This document shows positions 17,380-28,577 of a stretch of DNA of 64,000 nucleotides, piece by piece; the first letter of the stretch is position 1, and each line of letters begins with the position of its first letter. Made by a program: the position numbers and the translations under genes. This stretch comes from an uncultured Alphaproteobacteria bacterium (GTDB taxonomy: Bacteria > Pseudomonadota > Alphaproteobacteria > VGEJ01): positions 1 through 64,000 of the forward strand of contig CAJWJK010000002.1 in assembly GCA_913041535.1 (NCBI GenBank), written 5' to 3'. The notes beneath the pieces were generated by a model, which did no database searches, was not told the DNA's origin, and saw nothing but the letters and a program-made list of their open reading frames with translations.

Positions 17380-19874
17380 TTGGTTACAAGTTTATCAGGA
17401 AGTCGTTTAGCTAGAACTGCGAATGGGGAAGTTTGTAGTTGTTTGGTTGAAACAGTTGGCCTCTGCGGTGTTCTGGCGAACGATAGCAAACCACAGCCCG
17501 TATAGTGGTAGCCGAGGTTACGAAGTATCTCGTCGAATTCGGTTCGTCGACAGCCAACCAGTGACAATAAACGGCTGTCGATACATGGTTTTTTGGCAAT
17601 AATGCACCGCCGTAGCTCCTTGGCTAGTCGTTCTAGCATGTCGATACGAATAGCCCGCTGTCCACAAACTCGAAATCCAGAAGCCTCGTAATGGTCAATA
17701 GAGATTCTATTGTCGGTCAGCACAGAAACTCTGCCCGGCTCGGGCGGTGGAATCCCAAGTCCAGATCCAGAGTGCAGAGACCATAACATCCAACGAGCGG
17801 CAATGCGGGGCGGCTTGATCATACTAGGAAGGTAAATACTTGTTTCACCGAATTTAACACCAAGCTTTTTAAGAGCAATTCGAGACGTGCGATCAAGTGA
17901 TTTGATTTGAGGTGCAGCCGTATTTCTTGGTAGAGATCCAAGGTATTGATGTATCTGAAACAACAAACCTCGGGCAGCTGGTGATAGTGGGTATTCTCTA
18001 TTTAAGTCGTACAACGGTGCGAGCGTTATTCGAAGATAGCGGTTAAGCCAGTCCGCTAGGTGCTGCTGTATATTTTCACGAGCTTGGCCATCCTCTACGT
18101 CGTTGGGTTGAAGTCGTATAAAAGGAGAAAGTGGCGATACACCGCGTGTAAGCTTTGCAACCGATGCACCCTTCCAGAGTATTGACCCTTGACAGCTCAT
18201 CGATAAGTCTGAGTCCGATGCACTAGAGAGCATTTTTGCTCTTAACCGTATCTCTCGCGACAGTACGCTACTAGCAGCGTTGCGAAATGCCCGCTCTTTT
18301 CTGTTTGTGTGATCGTTCTTGAAGTGGAATCGCAAGCCCTGAAAGTGCCCCACTTTATGATCCTCGATAAAAACATCACCACCTACTTCAATGTGCACCA
18401 AGGGTTCTGAGTTGGTCCTAATTTTTTTCGAAAGAGCAGAGGTTCGCTGGTCTACAAATCGCTGGGTAAGGCGATCATGAAGAGCATCAGATAGGCGGTC
18501 CTCTATAGAGCGTATTCGCTGTTGCCAGTACTTTGAATCGTCTATCCATTGGCGACGATTCGATATGTAACTCCATGTTCTAACGTGAGAAATGCGCATG
18601 GCAAGTGTGTCGATATCACCATCTGTCCGATCGAGTCTGGCAACTTGTTTGGATACCCAGTCGGTTGGTATCGTACCGTTAGTGCTCATCAAATGGCTGT
18701 AGATCCGAGCTAGAAGACGGACATGAGTTTCGACCATCGTTTTACAGAAATCAGGTACGCGACAAACCTCCCATAGCAACTTAATCGCGCTTGGAGATTG
18801 GGCAAGCATAGCAATATTTGGTAAGCCCGACAGGATCTTCAGGGCGGTTTCATCGTTAGCCTCCCTAGCGCGCACCAGTCCTGGGTGCGATGGAGGTTTC
18901 TTTAAAGTATTAAGCAATGAATGTACTGTAGAGTAATCTAAGCCTGTATTTCTAAAATAAAGCGTTTTCAACGGTTCAAATCGGTGGTTTTCAATGCGTT
19001 CAACAAGTTCTGGTGAAAAAGAAGGAACGTTACCAGTAACCCCAAATGTTCCGTCAGTGGTATGCCGTCCAGCTCTTCCAGCAATTTGTGCCAGTTCTGC
19101 AGATGTTAGATAGCGAGTTGACTGACCATCAAATTTGCAAGTACCCGCAAAAGCTACATGATTGAGATCAAGGTTTAATCCCATACCTATTGCATCAGTG
19201 GCTACAATGTAGTCGACCTCACCGGTTTCAAACATTGCAACCTGGGCGTTTCTTGACCTTGGACTCAATGCGCCGAGAACTACAGCAGCGCCACCTCTTT
19301 CCCTCCGAATCAGTTCAGCTAGTCCGTACACCTCAGATGACGAAAAGGCAATAATTGCAGTACGCGGAGGTAGCCGTCGTAGCTTGCAACTACCAGCGTA
19401 AGAAAGTGAAGAAAAACGTGGCCTACTCACAAAATGGGTATCAGGAATAAAACGTTGAAGATGTGGCTTCATTGAGCGTGAGCCAAGCAGAAGAGTTTCT
19501 TCACTGCCCCGCGCCCTAAGCAATCGATCGGTAAAAATGTGTCCGCGTTCTTCATCTGCAGCTAACTGTATTTCATCGACGGCCACGAATGGTGTGGGGC
19601 GGTCTAGTGACATCGATTCTACGGTGCATACTGTGTAAGCGGGTGAGGCAGGAACAATGCGTTCTTCTCCAGTGATAAGGGCAGCAGCATTCGGTCCGCG
19701 TAGTCGGACTACGTGATCATAAACTTCGCGAGCTAACAAACGTAGTGGCAAACCGATGGTGCCTTTCCCGTGACCAAGCATCCTTTCAACTGCTAAATGA
19801 GTTTTCCCTGTGTTAGTTGGACCAAGGACTGCCGTGACACTACCAGTGCGTCGTTCCTGAATTCTGTAGCTCAT
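17376..19874 (-). CDS. SUV3-like superfamily 2 RNA/DNA helicase
   Basis: This is a large helicase similar to mitochondrial SUV3 and its alphaproteobacterial relatives (often called MgpS or helicase C-terminal domain protein). The N-terminal RecA domain has Walker A GPTNTGKT (about residues 18-25) and the DEIQ Walker B (about 100-103). The second domain carries ATDAIGMGLNLDLNHVAF and QIAGRAGRHTTDGTFG. The rest, residues 300-830, is a long helical region with TTDN-like variation and no recognised zinc site. ATG 19874 is preferred over the TTG at 19880. Its role in RNA decay is inferred from the family. Confidence 0.9.
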   Translation of the reverse strand: MSYRIQERRTGSVTAVLGPTNTGKTHLAVERMLGHGKGTIGLPLRLLAREVYDHVVRLRGPNAAALITGEERIVPASPAYTVCTVESMSLDRPTPFVAVDEIQLAADEERGHIFTDRLLRARGSEETLLLGSRSMKPHLQRFIPDTHFVSRPRFSSLSYAGSCKLRRLPPRTAIIAFSSSEVYGLAELIRRERGGAAVVLGALSPRSRNAQVAMFETGEVDYIVATDAIGMGLNLDLNHVAFAGTCKFDGQSTRYLTSAELAQIAGRAGRHTTDGTFGVTGNVPSFSPELVERIENHRFEPLKTLYFRNTGLDYSTVHSLLNTLKKPPSHPGLVRAREANDETALKILSGLPNIAMLAQSPSAIKLLWEVCRVPDFCKTMVETHVRLLARIYSHLMSTNGTIPTDWVSKQVARLDRTDGDIDTLAMRISHVRTWSYISNRRQWIDDSKYWQQRIRSIEDRLSDALHDRLTQRFVDQRTSALSKKIRTNSEPLVHIEVGGDVFIEDHKVGHFQGLRFHFKNDHTNRKERAFRNAASSVLSREIRLRAKMLSSASDSDLSMSCQGSILWKGASVAKLTRGVSPLSPFIRLQPNDVEDGQARENIQQHLADWLNRYLRITLAPLYDLNREYPLSPAARGLLFQIHQYLGSLPRNTAAPQIKSLDRTSRIALKKLGVKFGETSIYLPSMIKPPRIAARWMLWSLHSGSGLGIPPPEPGRVSVLTDNRISIDHYEASGFRVCGQRAIRIDMLERLAKELRRCIIAKKPCIDSRLLSLVGCRRTEFDEILRNLGYHYTGCGLLSFARTPQRPTVSTKQLQTSPFAVLAKRLPDKLVTK

Positions 19875-20104
19875 ATCCAACCATCAATTCTTGTCGAATA
19901 AATTTTAGGGTGTAGTTGAAAGAAATGGAAACTTAGTGGGCGGAGGTTGGTATATTTTGACAGAAGCGAAGAGAATTAGTCTTTTAATAAACTAATCGTT
20001 CCGTCTCACGGGTACATTTGTTCATAAAAAGAAATCAAAGCCTGCTAATGAACTTATCTCTTGGGTTTGACTTGCTGCATCTAGCCTGCCAATAGTCAGG
20101 AATT

Positions 20105-22255
20105 ATGGGAGAGTTTCGTAAAAGGACATTTGACGATTGGCGTAACCTCGTTAAAGAGGAGCTTCGTGGCGTAGATTCGGAATCTCTCGCATGGCGCACC
20201 CCAGAGGGAATTGACGTAAAGCCGTTGTACACAGCTAACGATCTAGAAGGTATTGAGCTCGAGAGCTTGCCTGGGTTTCCTCCTTATCTGCGTGGTCCGC
20301 GTGCAACGATGTACGCGGGTAGACCTTGGACTATCCGACAGTACGCTGGCTTTTCGACTGCTGCGGAATCGAACGCATTTTATCGTAAAGCACTTGCTTC
20401 GGGACAAACTGGATTATCAATAGCATTCGATCTTGCAACTCATCGAGGCTATGATTCTGATCATCCCAGAGTGCTAGGTGACGTTGGAAGCGCTGGGGTG
20501 CCAATTGACTCAATTTTGGATATGAAAATCCTATTTGACTCAATTCCGCTCGATCAGATGAGCGTTTCCATGACCATGAATGGTGCAGTCCTGCCGATAC
20601 TTGCCAGTTACATAGTAGCGGCGGAAGAGCAAGGTGTTAGCCGTAATAAGCTTACTGGGACAATACAAAACGATATTCTAAAAGAGTTTATGGTTCGAAA
20701 CACTTATATTTATCCACCCCAACCAAGCATGAGAATCGTCGGCGATGTAATCGAATATACGGCGAAAGAGATGCCAAAATTTAATTCGATCTCGATTTCG
20801 GGGTATCATATGCATGAGGCTGGAGCTACAGCTGTTCAGGAGCTTGGGTACACTCTGGCTGATGGATTGGAATATGTAAGAGTGTCTTGTGCACGCGGTC
20901 TTAACATTGATTCGTTTGCGCCACGGCTTTCATTCTTTTTTGGAATTGGCATGAATTTTTTCATGGAAATCGCCAAACTTAGGGCGGCTCGGTTTCTGTG
21001 GGCTAAAATAATGCAAGATTTTGATCCGAAGGATCCTCGGTCGCTCATGTTGCGCACGCATTGCCAAACTTCAGGAGTTTCGTTGACGGAACAGGATCCG
21101 TACAACAACATAGTACGAACGGCATTTGAGGCGCTAGCAGCAACGCTTGGTGGAACCCAATCTCTCCACACTAATGCGTTTGATGAGGCACTTGCTCTGC
21201 CGAGTGAAACTTCGTCCCGAGTTGCAAGAAACACACAACTGATTTTGGCCAATGAAACAGGTGTATCGCACGTTGTAGATCCACTGGGAGGTAGCTACTA
21301 CATTGAGTCGCTTACAAATAGTCTGGTGAAAGAAGCGTCTATAGTAATGGATGAGATTGAGGCTATGGGAGGCATGACGCGGGCAGTTGAAGAGGGTCTG
21401 CCAAAGCTTAGGATTGAAGAGAGCGCTGCCCGTCGACAGGCGAGGATTGATAGTGATGAAGACACTATTGTTGGTGTTAACCAATATAGGGTTTCAGACT
21501 CAGCGGTAGAGGATGTCGATATTTTGTCGGTCAATCATGAGAAAGTCCGAGAAGAACAAATTGCAAGATTAGAGGATCTACGTAGCAACCGTGACGATAA
21601 AGAGTGTAAGACAGTTCTTGCAGAGCTTTCTGAGGGAGCAAAAGGAAATGGCAATCTGCTTTCTTTAGCTGTAGATGCAGTTCGCGCTCGCTGTAGCGTG
21701 GGTGAAATTTCAGATGCATTAGAATCAGTTTTTGGCCGCCACCGCGCCGTTGTTCGAGGGGTATCTGGGATCTATGGCTCAAAATTAAGCGGAGAAGAGG
21801 ACTTTGATAGGGCTCGCCGAGAAGTTTCAGCCTTTGCTGAGAATGAAGGCCGAAGGCCACGGATGCTAGTCGTAAAAATGGGTCAAGATGGTCACGATCG
21901 TGGTGCCAAAGTTATTGCCTCAGCTTTTGTAGATATGGGTTTTGATGTAGATCTTGGGCCACTTTTTCAGACTCCGCTCGAGGCGGCTTCCCAAGCGATT
22001 GATAATGATGTTCACGTGGTAGGTGTATCCAGTCAAGCTGCAGCTCATAGAACTCTTGTTCCGGAACTTTTAGAGCATTTAGAACGTGAGGCGGCGAATG
22101 AAATCATTGTTGTTTGTGGTGGTGTGGTGCCGCCCCAGGATTATGAGTTTTTAATAAACTGTGGAGTCAAAGCAATCTATGGGCCGGGCTCCAACATATC
22201 AAAATCAGCGACTGAAATAGTCCGTCTCCTACGCCGTCGTCAGCGCGCCACTTGA
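20105..22255 (+). CDS. scpA: Methylmalonyl-CoA mutase, single-chain
   Basis: This is the adenosylcobalamin-dependent enzyme that interconverts (R)-methylmalonyl-CoA and succinyl-CoA in propionyl-CoA metabolism. The 716-residue protein has the N-terminal TIM-barrel substrate domain ([59 protein letters not shown]). The C-terminal B12-binding domain has GQDGHDRG, with the axial-ligand histidine near residue 597, and [11 protein letters not shown]. The length matches the single-polypeptide or large-subunit form. MeaB lies downstream at 22649, as expected for this enzyme and its chaperone. It is divergent from the helicase, with 230 bases between. Confidence 0.96.
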   Translation: MGEFRKRTFDDWRNLVKEELRGVDSESLAWRTPEGIDVKPLYTANDLEGIELESLPGFPPYLRGPRATMYAGRPWTIRQYAGFSTAAESNAFYRKALASGQTGLSIAFDLATHRGYDSDHPRVLGDVGSAGVPIDSILDMKILFDSIPLDQMSVSMTMNGAVLPILASYIVAAEEQGVSRNKLTGTIQNDILKEFMVRNTYIYPPQPSMRIVGDVIEYTAKEMPKFNSISISGYHMHEAGATAVQELGYTLADGLEYVRVSCARGLNIDSFAPRLSFFFGIGMNFFMEIAKLRAARFLWAKIMQDFDPKDPRSLMLRTHCQTSGVSLTEQDPYNNIVRTAFEALAATLGGTQSLHTNAFDEALALPSETSSRVARNTQLILANETGVSHVVDPLGGSYYIESLTNSLVKEASIVMDEIEAMGGMTRAVEEGLPKLRIEESAARRQARIDSDEDTIVGVNQYRVSDSAVEDVDILSVNHEKVREEQIARLEDLRSNRDDKECKTVLAELSEGAKGNGNLLSLAVDAVRARCSVGEISDALESVFGRHRAVVRGVSGIYGSKLSGEEDFDRARREVSAFAENEGRRPRMLVVKMGQDGHDRGAKVIASAFVDMGFDVDLGPLFQTPLEAASQAIDNDVHVVGVSSQAAAHRTLVPELLEHLEREAANEIIVVCGGVVPPQDYEFLINCGVKAIYGPGSNISKSATEIVRLLRRRQRAT

Positions 22256-22648
22256 TATGAATAGAATCTAAAAGTGTTGGCTTTGGCGAAGACTATAAAA
22301 TCTCTCTCCCTGTCCAAGATTTTCTTTATTATATGTTCCTATGCACAGAGTGCTGATGAGGCATGTAGGCCCCGATTTGTATATTTGGATTGGCGGTGAT
22401 GTGGGACATTTTTTCTATCTACTGGGTCTCAAAAGTGATCTTTGTTGACCGATATTAACCATGTGGTAGCAGCATATTTGTGCTTAGGACAGTCAATCAT
22501 TGGTTAATAATTTGAGCAAGCATTATACTTCAAGATTCCTAGAAGTAGCTTTTTCTAGAATTGTTCTTATTGAGGTAGAAATTGCTCCCAATCGGGCAGC
22601 TGTAGTGAGGTGTAAACGAAATAACCACTTCTGCGAGGATAAAAATAA
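22256..22648. other. Intergenic region between mutase and meaB, no gene seen
   Basis: A 393-base stretch separates the two functionally linked genes. I found only a 35-codon open frame with no recognisable family, no clear cobalamin-riboswitch core, and no hairpin with a T-run. It probably carries a separate promoter for meaB. Confidence 0.4.
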
Positions 22649-23668
22649 ATGACACGCAAGGGCGAGCAATATGATGGGGCATTTGACCTAGAGTCGCTTG
22701 AGAGTAGCTTGTGCTCCGGTGATCGTCGTGCTCTAGCTCGTGCTATAACATTGATTGAATCGAAACGTGCGGATCATCAAGCTCAGGGTACTGAGTTGCT
22801 AGAGCGACTATATCCCAAAAGTGGACATGCTTTTCGGTTAGCTGTGACTGGTGCCCCTGGAGTCGGCAAGTCAACTCTCATAGAAGCCCTTGGTCTCCAT
22901 CTGGTGGACCTTGGATATCGTCCCGCCGTATTAGCTATTGACCCGAGTTCTTCCAACACTGGCGGAGCGTTGTTGGGTGATAAAACGAGAATGGAAGTTC
23001 TTTCGAGGAGTGAGAGTGCGTTCATACGGCCTTCTCCGTCGGGCGATGCTGTGGGGGGCGTAGCGCCCAGGACTCGTGAAGCAATGCTTCTCTGTGAGGC
23101 ATCGGGTTTCGATCCGATCATAGTGGAAACAGTTGGTGTGGGTCAGACAGAGACAGCGGTTGCGGAATTGGCTGATTCAGTTCTTCTTCTATTGGCACCT
23201 GGTGGGGGTGATGAGCTGCAAGGACTAAAACGTGGCATTGTTGAGCTTGCTGATTTCGTTTTGATAAACAAGGCAGATGGTCGCACGAAATCTACGGCAA
23301 ATATACTCGCAGCTGATTATAGCGCAGCACTAAGTATATTAGGCCGCGCAAATGATGAAGAGAGAGTGCAAGTGCAGACTTGTTCTGCATTGGAAGGAGA
23401 GGGTGTGGCTGAAGCTTGGCGAGTTATTGAGCAGAACATGCAATATTTCGTTGATAGTGGTGAGCGTGTCATGGCGCGCGCTAATCAGGCTAGGCAATGG
23501 TTTTGGATTGAGGTTAAGGAACTTCTGAGCTCGGATATTGCTCAAGAATCAGCTTTAGCTATTGTGATGTCAGAATTGGAAAATGATGTAGCTAAGGGCA
23601 AGCTTTTGCCAGTTGTTGCAGCGCGCCGTTTGCTTAAAGAATATAGAGCGGCTCACAAGTTAGGTTGA
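22649..23668 (+). CDS. meaB: Methylmalonyl-CoA mutase-associated GTPase MeaB
   Basis: MeaB is a G3E-type P-loop GTPase that gates cofactor delivery to methylmalonyl-CoA mutase and protects it from inactivation. The 339-residue protein has Walker A GAPGVGKST (68-76), the LAIDPSSSNTGGALLGDKTRM switch region, the VETVGVGQTETAVAELAD block (with the magnesium-binding region) and the base-specific NKAD motif. The C-terminal dimerisation arm ends ARRLLKEYRAAHKLG. A weak AGGA-type ribosome site lies upstream of ATG 22649. Its position after the mutase gene supports the specific name over the older 'ArgK' label. Confidence 0.94.
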   Translation: MTRKGEQYDGAFDLESLESSLCSGDRRALARAITLIESKRADHQAQGTELLERLYPKSGHAFRLAVTGAPGVGKSTLIEALGLHLVDLGYRPAVLAIDPSSSNTGGALLGDKTRMEVLSRSESAFIRPSPSGDAVGGVAPRTREAMLLCEASGFDPIIVETVGVGQTETAVAELADSVLLLLAPGGGDELQGLKRGIVELADFVLINKADGRTKSTANILAADYSAALSILGRANDEERVQVQTCSALEGEGVAEAWRVIEQNMQYFVDSGERVMARANQARQWFWIEVKELLSSDIAQESALAIVMSELENDVAKGKLLPVVAARRLLKEYRAAHKLG

Positions 23669-23741
23669 CAAAGAGGAGCTGGCTGTCCTACAAGCCCCAA
23701 GTTTTAAAATTGAGCTGTTACTGTAGAGTTTGGGGGTTGAA

Positions 23742-24044
23742 ATGTCGCGCCGTTGTGAATTGACTGGAAAAGGTGTGCTTTCTGGCAATAACGTAAGCCA
23801 TGCCCACAACAAGACTCGACGCCGCTTTTTGCCTAATTTGCAGAACGTCACTCTGATGAGCACAGCTCTTGGTCGAATGGTGAAATTGCGGGTGTCGGTG
23901 CACGCTCTAAGATGTGTAGAGCGCGTGGGAGGGTTAGATTCTTATCTAATAAAAGCCGATGATAGAGTTCTGTCCCAGAACGCTAGGCGGGTTAAGCGCG
24001 CTATAAAGAAGTCAGCACCAGAAGCTTCTTCTCTCGCGGGTTAG
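23742..24044 (+). CDS. rpmB: 50S ribosomal protein L28
   Basis: L28 is a structural protein of the large ribosomal subunit. The 100-residue product from ATG 23742 opens [32 protein letters not shown], the diagnostic L28 block, and continues [29 protein letters not shown]. Only single cysteines are present rather than CxxC pairs, so it is the zinc-free form. An in-frame TTG at 23730 would add four residues, but the ATG fits the family start. The gene is convergent with cobT. Confidence 0.96.
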   Translation: MSRRCELTGKGVLSGNNVSHAHNKTRRRFLPNLQNVTLMSTALGRMVKLRVSVHALRCVERVGGLDSYLIKADDRVLSQNARRVKRAIKKSAPEASSLAG

Positions 24045-24135
24045 AGTAACAATTGGTCACTGCTGAAGTCGGTTCCGAATCGGGCTGACCGTTACACAAA
24101 CGTATTATTTACAAATAAAGTGATTGGCGTTTACG

Positions 24136-25998
24136 CTAGACGGTAGTCCGCGATTGCTTTTGTGCGTCGATCATGTCCTCCTCAAATAATTCAGCAAGCT
24201 GATCAGTCATTGCACCGCCCAGCTGGTCTACATCCAAAATGGTAACGGCCCTTCTGTAGTAGCGGGCTACGTCGTGCCCGATTCCTACTGCAATCAATTC
24301 CACCTCGGAACGAGTCTCAATCCACTTTATTATAGTGTGTAGATGGTGATCGAGATAGTTACCGCGGTTCACTGATAGCGTACTATCATCAACAGGCGCA
24401 CCGTCCGAAATAACCATTAGGATACGGCGATGTTCGTGACGGGAAAGTAGGCGGTTATGGGCCCACAAGAGAGCTTCACCATCAATATTTTCTTTTAGCA
24501 GACCTTCCCGCATCATGAGACCAAGGTTTTTTCGAGTACGCCGCCAAGGCGCGTCAGCGGCTTTGTAAATGATGTGGCGAAGATCGTTAAGACGACCGGG
24601 ATTGGTCGGTTTGCCTGCACCAATCCACTTTTCGCGAGCCTGACCACCCTTCCATGCTGTGGTCGTGAAGCCAAGTATTTCAACGCGTACACCACAACGT
24701 TCAAGAGTTCTAGCTAATATATCGGCACACATGGCAGCGACGCATATTGGTCGTCCCCGCATTGATCCAGAGTTGTCTAGAAGTAACGTAACTACGGTAT
24801 CGCGAAATTCTATTTCTCGTTCAATTTTGTATGATAACGGGTAAAGAGGATTCGTCACGATGCGGGAAAGTCTGCCGGCATCGAGGATTCCCTCATCAAG
24901 GTCAAATTCCCAAGAACGGTTTTGGCGTGCGAGTAACCGCCTTTGTAGGCGGTTTGCGAGTCGGGCTACTACACCATGCAAATGATGAATTTGTTGGTCA
25001 AGATGATTACGCAGTTGTGTAAGTTCATCGGCACTGCAAAGGTCAGAAGCCGCGATAATTTCATCATATTCGCTAGTGAATGCTTGATAAGGGGGGTCTT
25101 GGGAGGCGCCATCAGGAGGTCCATCGGGCCACATGGGCTGCTTTGAGCCGCCAGATTTCTCGTCTTCCTCTGTTCCGTTTGGCTGTTGGTCGCTGGCCAT
25201 GCCGTCATCAGAGGTTCCATCATCATCCGATAGCATTTGCGTGAGATCGCGAGAATCATCAGTTGCTTCCATACCGGTTTGTGAGCCTTCAGATGAAGTG
25301 CCGTCGCCATCGGTTTCAGTATCATCTTGGCTATCATCGCCGGTTTCAGTCTCTGGAGAATCATCTGCATCGTCCCAGATTTCCAAATTCTTGATTACCT
25401 GACGTGCCAATATGCCAAAACTTTCTTGATCATTAACGTTTTTTTCGAGGGCATCTAATTTGGGTCCCGCTTTCTTTTTCACGGTCGCACGCCACATCTC
25501 GACCATCGGTTGTGCGGGTTTTGGAGTTAAGGCTCCGGTCAGTTGTTCTCGTATGATAAGACCAACAACATCAGCAATAGGTGCGTCTGACTTGTTTTTG
25601 ATATAAGCATAACCACGACGGTTACAATGGTCTTCGAGCGCAGCACGGAGGTTTATTGCCATACCTTTCATCCGTAATGATCCTATTGCCTCCACTCTGG
25701 CTTGTTCGATTGCATCATATACGGCGCGCGCCTTCCCTCCTTTGGGGCTAAGTGCCTTGTGGACTTGTTCGTCGTGATAGCGACGATGTAGAGAAAAACT
25801 ATCTGCAGCTCCTCGTGCCTTTAGGGCGGATTGTGACGGCAGCTCACGTGACGGAAGAGGCAGGCGGATGGTTTGTCCTTGCATGGTCGGAAGATCAGAC
25901 CCAAAGGCGATATTAATTTCAGCTTCGCTGGAGATTGCGCGTGAAGCAGCTGTGAGAGCTCTTTTAAATAGGTCTAGGGGACTGTCTGTCTCGGCCAT
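24136..25998 (-). CDS. cobT: Cobaltochelatase subunit CobT
   Basis: CobT works with CobS (AAA+ ring) and CobN to insert cobalt into hydrogenobyrinate a,c-diamide in aerobic B12 synthesis. The 620-residue protein has an N-terminal helical domain and a long acidic linker (about residues 208-285, rich in D, E, S and G). The C-terminal von Willebrand A domain has the MIDAS motif DNSGSMRG at about 408-415 and later SDGAPVDD. It starts eight bases after the CobS stop, so the two form an operon. The catalytic CobN is not in this window. Confidence 0.95.
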   Translation of the reverse strand: MAETDSPLDLFKRALTAASRAISSEAEINIAFGSDLPTMQGQTIRLPLPSRELPSQSALKARGAADSFSLHRRYHDEQVHKALSPKGGKARAVYDAIEQARVEAIGSLRMKGMAINLRAALEDHCNRRGYAYIKNKSDAPIADVVGLIIREQLTGALTPKPAQPMVEMWRATVKKKAGPKLDALEKNVNDQESFGILARQVIKNLEIWDDADDSPETETGDDSQDDTETDGDGTSSEGSQTGMEATDDSRDLTQMLSDDDGTSDDGMASDQQPNGTEEDEKSGGSKQPMWPDGPPDGASQDPPYQAFTSEYDEIIAASDLCSADELTQLRNHLDQQIHHLHGVVARLANRLQRRLLARQNRSWEFDLDEGILDAGRLSRIVTNPLYPLSYKIEREIEFRDTVVTLLLDNSGSMRGRPICVAAMCADILARTLERCGVRVEILGFTTTAWKGGQAREKWIGAGKPTNPGRLNDLRHIIYKAADAPWRRTRKNLGLMMREGLLKENIDGEALLWAHNRLLSRHEHRRILMVISDGAPVDDSTLSVNRGNYLDHHLHTIIKWIETRSEVELIAVGIGHDVARYYRRAVTILDVDQLGGAMTDQLAELFEEDMIDAQKQSRTTV

Positions 25999-26006
25999 GA
26001 GTGAGC

Positions 26007-27008
26007 TTAACTCATATCAATTTCGATTGCGGATTCAGGAAGTTCTTCACCGAAACAGCGTTGGTAAAGTTCGGCTACATTAGCTCGTTCGTATTCGTCA
26101 CATTTGTTTAGAAACGTAAGTCTAAAGGCCAGACCAATATCGTTGAAGATACAAAAGTTCTCTGCCCACGTAATAACCGTTCGCGGAGACATAACAGTTG
26201 ACAGGTCGCCGGAGACAAAAGATGAACGAGTGAGGTTGGCCAATTCGACCATAGCATTTATGTTCTTTCGGCCCTTCTTGTTGTCCATAGATGGGACCTT
26301 CGCGGAAACAATAGCAGCCTCATCATCATGAGGCAGGTAATTGAGTGTCGCAACGATATTCCAGCGATCCATTTGACCTTGATTTAGCTGTTGTGTGCCG
26401 TGATATAGGCCTGTTGTATCGCCTAAACCAATAGTGTTGGTGGTAGCGAAGAGGCGAAAGCACTCGTGAGGTTGAATCACTCGATTTTGATCAAGAAGCG
26501 TAAGTTTTCCCTCGGATTCCAAGACTCGTTGAATGACAAACATCACGTCGGGTCGTCCGACATCATATTCGTCAAAAACCAAGGCAGTAGTAGTTTGTAG
26601 TGCCCATGGCAAAATGCCCTCTCGAAACTCGGTAACCTGTTTTCCATCTCTGATGACGATAGCATCTTTGCCGATCAGATCGATTCGACTTATATGGCTG
26701 TCAAGATTGATCCGAATGCAAGGCCAGTTTAGTCGCGCTGCTACTTGTTCTATATGCGTGGATTTTCCAGTCCCATGGTAACCTTGAATAATCACACGTC
26801 GGTTGTGTGCAAATCCCGAAAGAATAGCTAGTGTGGTGTTGCGTTCAAACTGGTAAGCCTCATCAATTTTTGGGACTAACTCAGTAGGCTTTGAAAAAGC
26901 GGAGACTTGCAAATCGGTATCAATTCCAAATAATGCCTGTACTGATATCTTAGTGTCGGGGAGCGAGCTCTCCGATCCATCGCGATTCTGAATTTCTTTT
27001 GCAGTCAT
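26007..27008 (-). CDS. cobS: Cobaltochelatase subunit CobS
   Basis: This is the AAA+ ATPase of the aerobic cobaltochelatase (and structurally of the MoxR group), which forms a ring that drives cobalt insertion. The 333-residue protein has Walker [10 protein letters not shown] (76-84), Walker B VFDEYD (144-149), the [18 protein letters not shown] sensor region and the C-terminal lid with [13 protein letters not shown]. It precedes cobT on the minus strand and follows a J-domain protein, a conserved alphaproteobacterial order. No cobalamin riboswitch element is apparent upstream. Confidence 0.95.
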   Translation of the reverse strand: MTAKEIQNRDGSESSLPDTKISVQALFGIDTDLQVSAFSKPTELVPKIDEAYQFERNTTLAILSGFAHNRRVIIQGYHGTGKSTHIEQVAARLNWPCIRINLDSHISRIDLIGKDAIVIRDGKQVTEFREGILPWALQTTTALVFDEYDVGRPDVMFVIQRVLESEGKLTLLDQNRVIQPHECFRLFATTNTIGLGDTTGLYHGTQQLNQGQMDRWNIVATLNYLPHDDEAAIVSAKVPSMDNKKGRKNINAMVELANLTRSSFVSGDLSTVMSPRTVITWAENFCIFNDIGLAFRLTFLNKCDEYERANVAELYQRCFGEELPESAIEIDMS

Positions 27009-27055
27009 AACAGCACTTTTTCTGGGCGCATTTGCAGCAAACTCTCGATATTAGC

Positions 27056-27613
27056 TTACTGATAGCCGCTGGTTAACAGAAGAGTATAGGCCTGATTAAC
27101 AATCTTTAACTGTTCCTCCGAATCTCGACAGCCACCATTAGTGTCGGGATGAAAACGTTTTGCTAGCGTCTTATATCGACTTTTTACATCTTGCAAGCTT
27201 GCTGTCGGCTCTAAATTAAGAACCTCTAGTGCACGACGCATTGGCGCACTTACGGTACGAGTACGAGTCGCTAATACTTCTGGCTCTGCATGATTATTAA
27301 GAACATTAAATTCATCATTAAACGCGGTCTGTTGGTTACCTCGGTCTCTCGTATTCATCTGCCATGTAGGCCTGTGCCATGTGGTTGCACTTTGCTGGTA
27401 CGCTTGTATATCTTCTTGACTCATACCATCAAAATAATCCCATGACGCGTTATAGGCTCGCGCATGGTCAAGACAGAACCAATAATGACTGTTTAGGTCT
27501 TCCCGTGAACGTGGAGCTCGGTGGACTCCCGATTCAGTGCAATCTGGATAGTCACAAACTTTGGACTCCGTTTCGGTTTCCGGCTCTAAAGGAGGCAGTT
27601 TTACTCGGCGCAT
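27056..27613 (-). CDS. J-domain protein adjacent to cobS
   Basis: The 185-residue protein (from the inner ATG 27613, which fits the compact family start) has a C-terminal J domain. Its segment ALEVLNLEPTASLQDVKSRYKTLAKRFHPDTNGG (about residues 127-160) includes the HPD tripeptide that stimulates Hsp70 ATPase. The N-terminal half has CDYPDCTESGVHRAPRS and YWFCLDHARAYN. This cysteine/histidine arrangement (CxxxxC ... CxxH) could bind zinc. It stands in front of cobS-cobT on the same strand, separated by 47 bases, and may serve assembly of the CobST complex; that is inference. An alternative ATG at 27649 adds 12 residues. Confidence 0.8.
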   Translation of the reverse strand: MRRVKLPPLEPETETESKVCDYPDCTESGVHRAPRSREDLNSHYWFCLDHARAYNASWDYFDGMSQEDIQAYQQSATTWHRPTWQMNTRDRGNQQTAFNDEFNVLNNHAEPEVLATRTRTVSAPMRRALEVLNLEPTASLQDVKSRYKTLAKRFHPDTNGGCRDSEEQLKIVNQAYTLLLTSGYQ

Positions 27614-27667
27614 GGCGCCAATTATGGAAGCCCAGAGATAACGACGCAAGTCTAGGGTTGAAGGTAG

Positions 27668-28549
27668 TTATAAGACTAAAAGAAGCAACAGGGGCAAAGT
27701 TGTGAAAGAAATTATTGTTGAAATCAGAACCAGTCCAGCTACTTCTTCAGGGCGACAGCCGTCACGTTGTGCAAAGAGATAGTTAAAAACAGCTACTGGC
27801 ATTGTACACTGAATTATGAATACACCCTTCATGGCACCCTCGAGCCCTAGTATGCTGGAGAGCAGGTACCCGATAATAAAGCCCATACCTATACGAAGCA
27901 TTGACAACAAAAGTGCCCGCTTTAACGCATTAATACGAAGGTTGTGTAGTGAAACGCCAAGTGTGATCAGCATTAATGGTATGGTAAGTTGACCAATCAA
28001 ATCGATTGGATTAGTCACCCAGCTGGGAAGCTGAACATCGATGACCATACATAGGATCGACAATATTACAGCGTGATTTAGAGGTGACAGAGCTAACTCT
28101 CTTGGTCTCATGCGACCTGATGAGAGAGTGCTGCCAAATGTAAAAGTACCAATAGCAGCAACTGTAAAATATACAATCGCTAGTCCCAGCCCCAGATCGC
28201 CAAAAGCGAAAAGGCTAAGAGGAAGTCCCATATTGCCAGTGTTGCCGAATATCAGCGATGGTAGGTATACGCGCTGAGGTAGCTGTGACCAAGAAAGAAT
28301 AAGCGCGCTGATAGCTGCGAAACAGATGATTGATGCAATTGCTGCAAAAGCCATTGTCACGAACACTTTCGTGTCCGTCACCGTAGCGGTTAGAGTGGAG
28401 AACACGAGACACGGTGTGCCAACATTAACCACCAATGTTGTAATAAATTTAGTCTCGTAGTTTGGCCCCCATCGTGACCAGGCTACGCCTATCGCTGCGC
28501 AAGCGAACACGGGGGTTATTACAGCTAATAGTCCCCCAACTATGTTCAT
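27668..28549 (-). CDS. AEC-family transporter (malonate/auxin-efflux type permease)
   Basis: This is an inner-membrane permease of the auxin efflux carrier/bile-acid-sodium-like fold, whose bacterial members move small carboxylates such as malonate. The 293-residue sequence is almost entirely hydrophobic with about ten membrane segments. It shows GNTGNMGLPLSLFAFGD, the family's glycine/asparagine-rich discontinuous helix, and the C-terminal QCTMPVAVFNYLFAQR with AGLVLISTIISF. It sits between the J-domain gene and aroB on the same strand. No regulator lies beside it and its substrate is unknown. Confidence 0.85.
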   Translation of the reverse strand: MNIVGGLLAVITPVFACAAIGVAWSRWGPNYETKFITTLVVNVGTPCLVFSTLTATVTDTKVFVTMAFAAIASIICFAAISALILSWSQLPQRVYLPSLIFGNTGNMGLPLSLFAFGDLGLGLAIVYFTVAAIGTFTFGSTLSSGRMRPRELALSPLNHAVILSILCMVIDVQLPSWVTNPIDLIGQLTIPLMLITLGVSLHNLRINALKRALLLSMLRIGMGFIIGYLLSSILGLEGAMKGVFIIQCTMPVAVFNYLFAQRDGCRPEEVAGLVLISTIISFTTLPLLLLLVL

Positions 28550-28577
28550 AAAGGCAGGGTCATAGGTTTTTTAGAAA

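Noticed and set aside
22341-22448. 35-codon frame between methylmalonyl-CoA mutase and meaB
   Set aside because: No convincing ribosome site, no recognisable family and no membrane or repeat pattern.
22256-22648. Search for a cobalamin riboswitch near the B12-dependent mutase
   Set aside because: No B12-box-like core or matching stem arrangement was seen; a covariance search would settle it.
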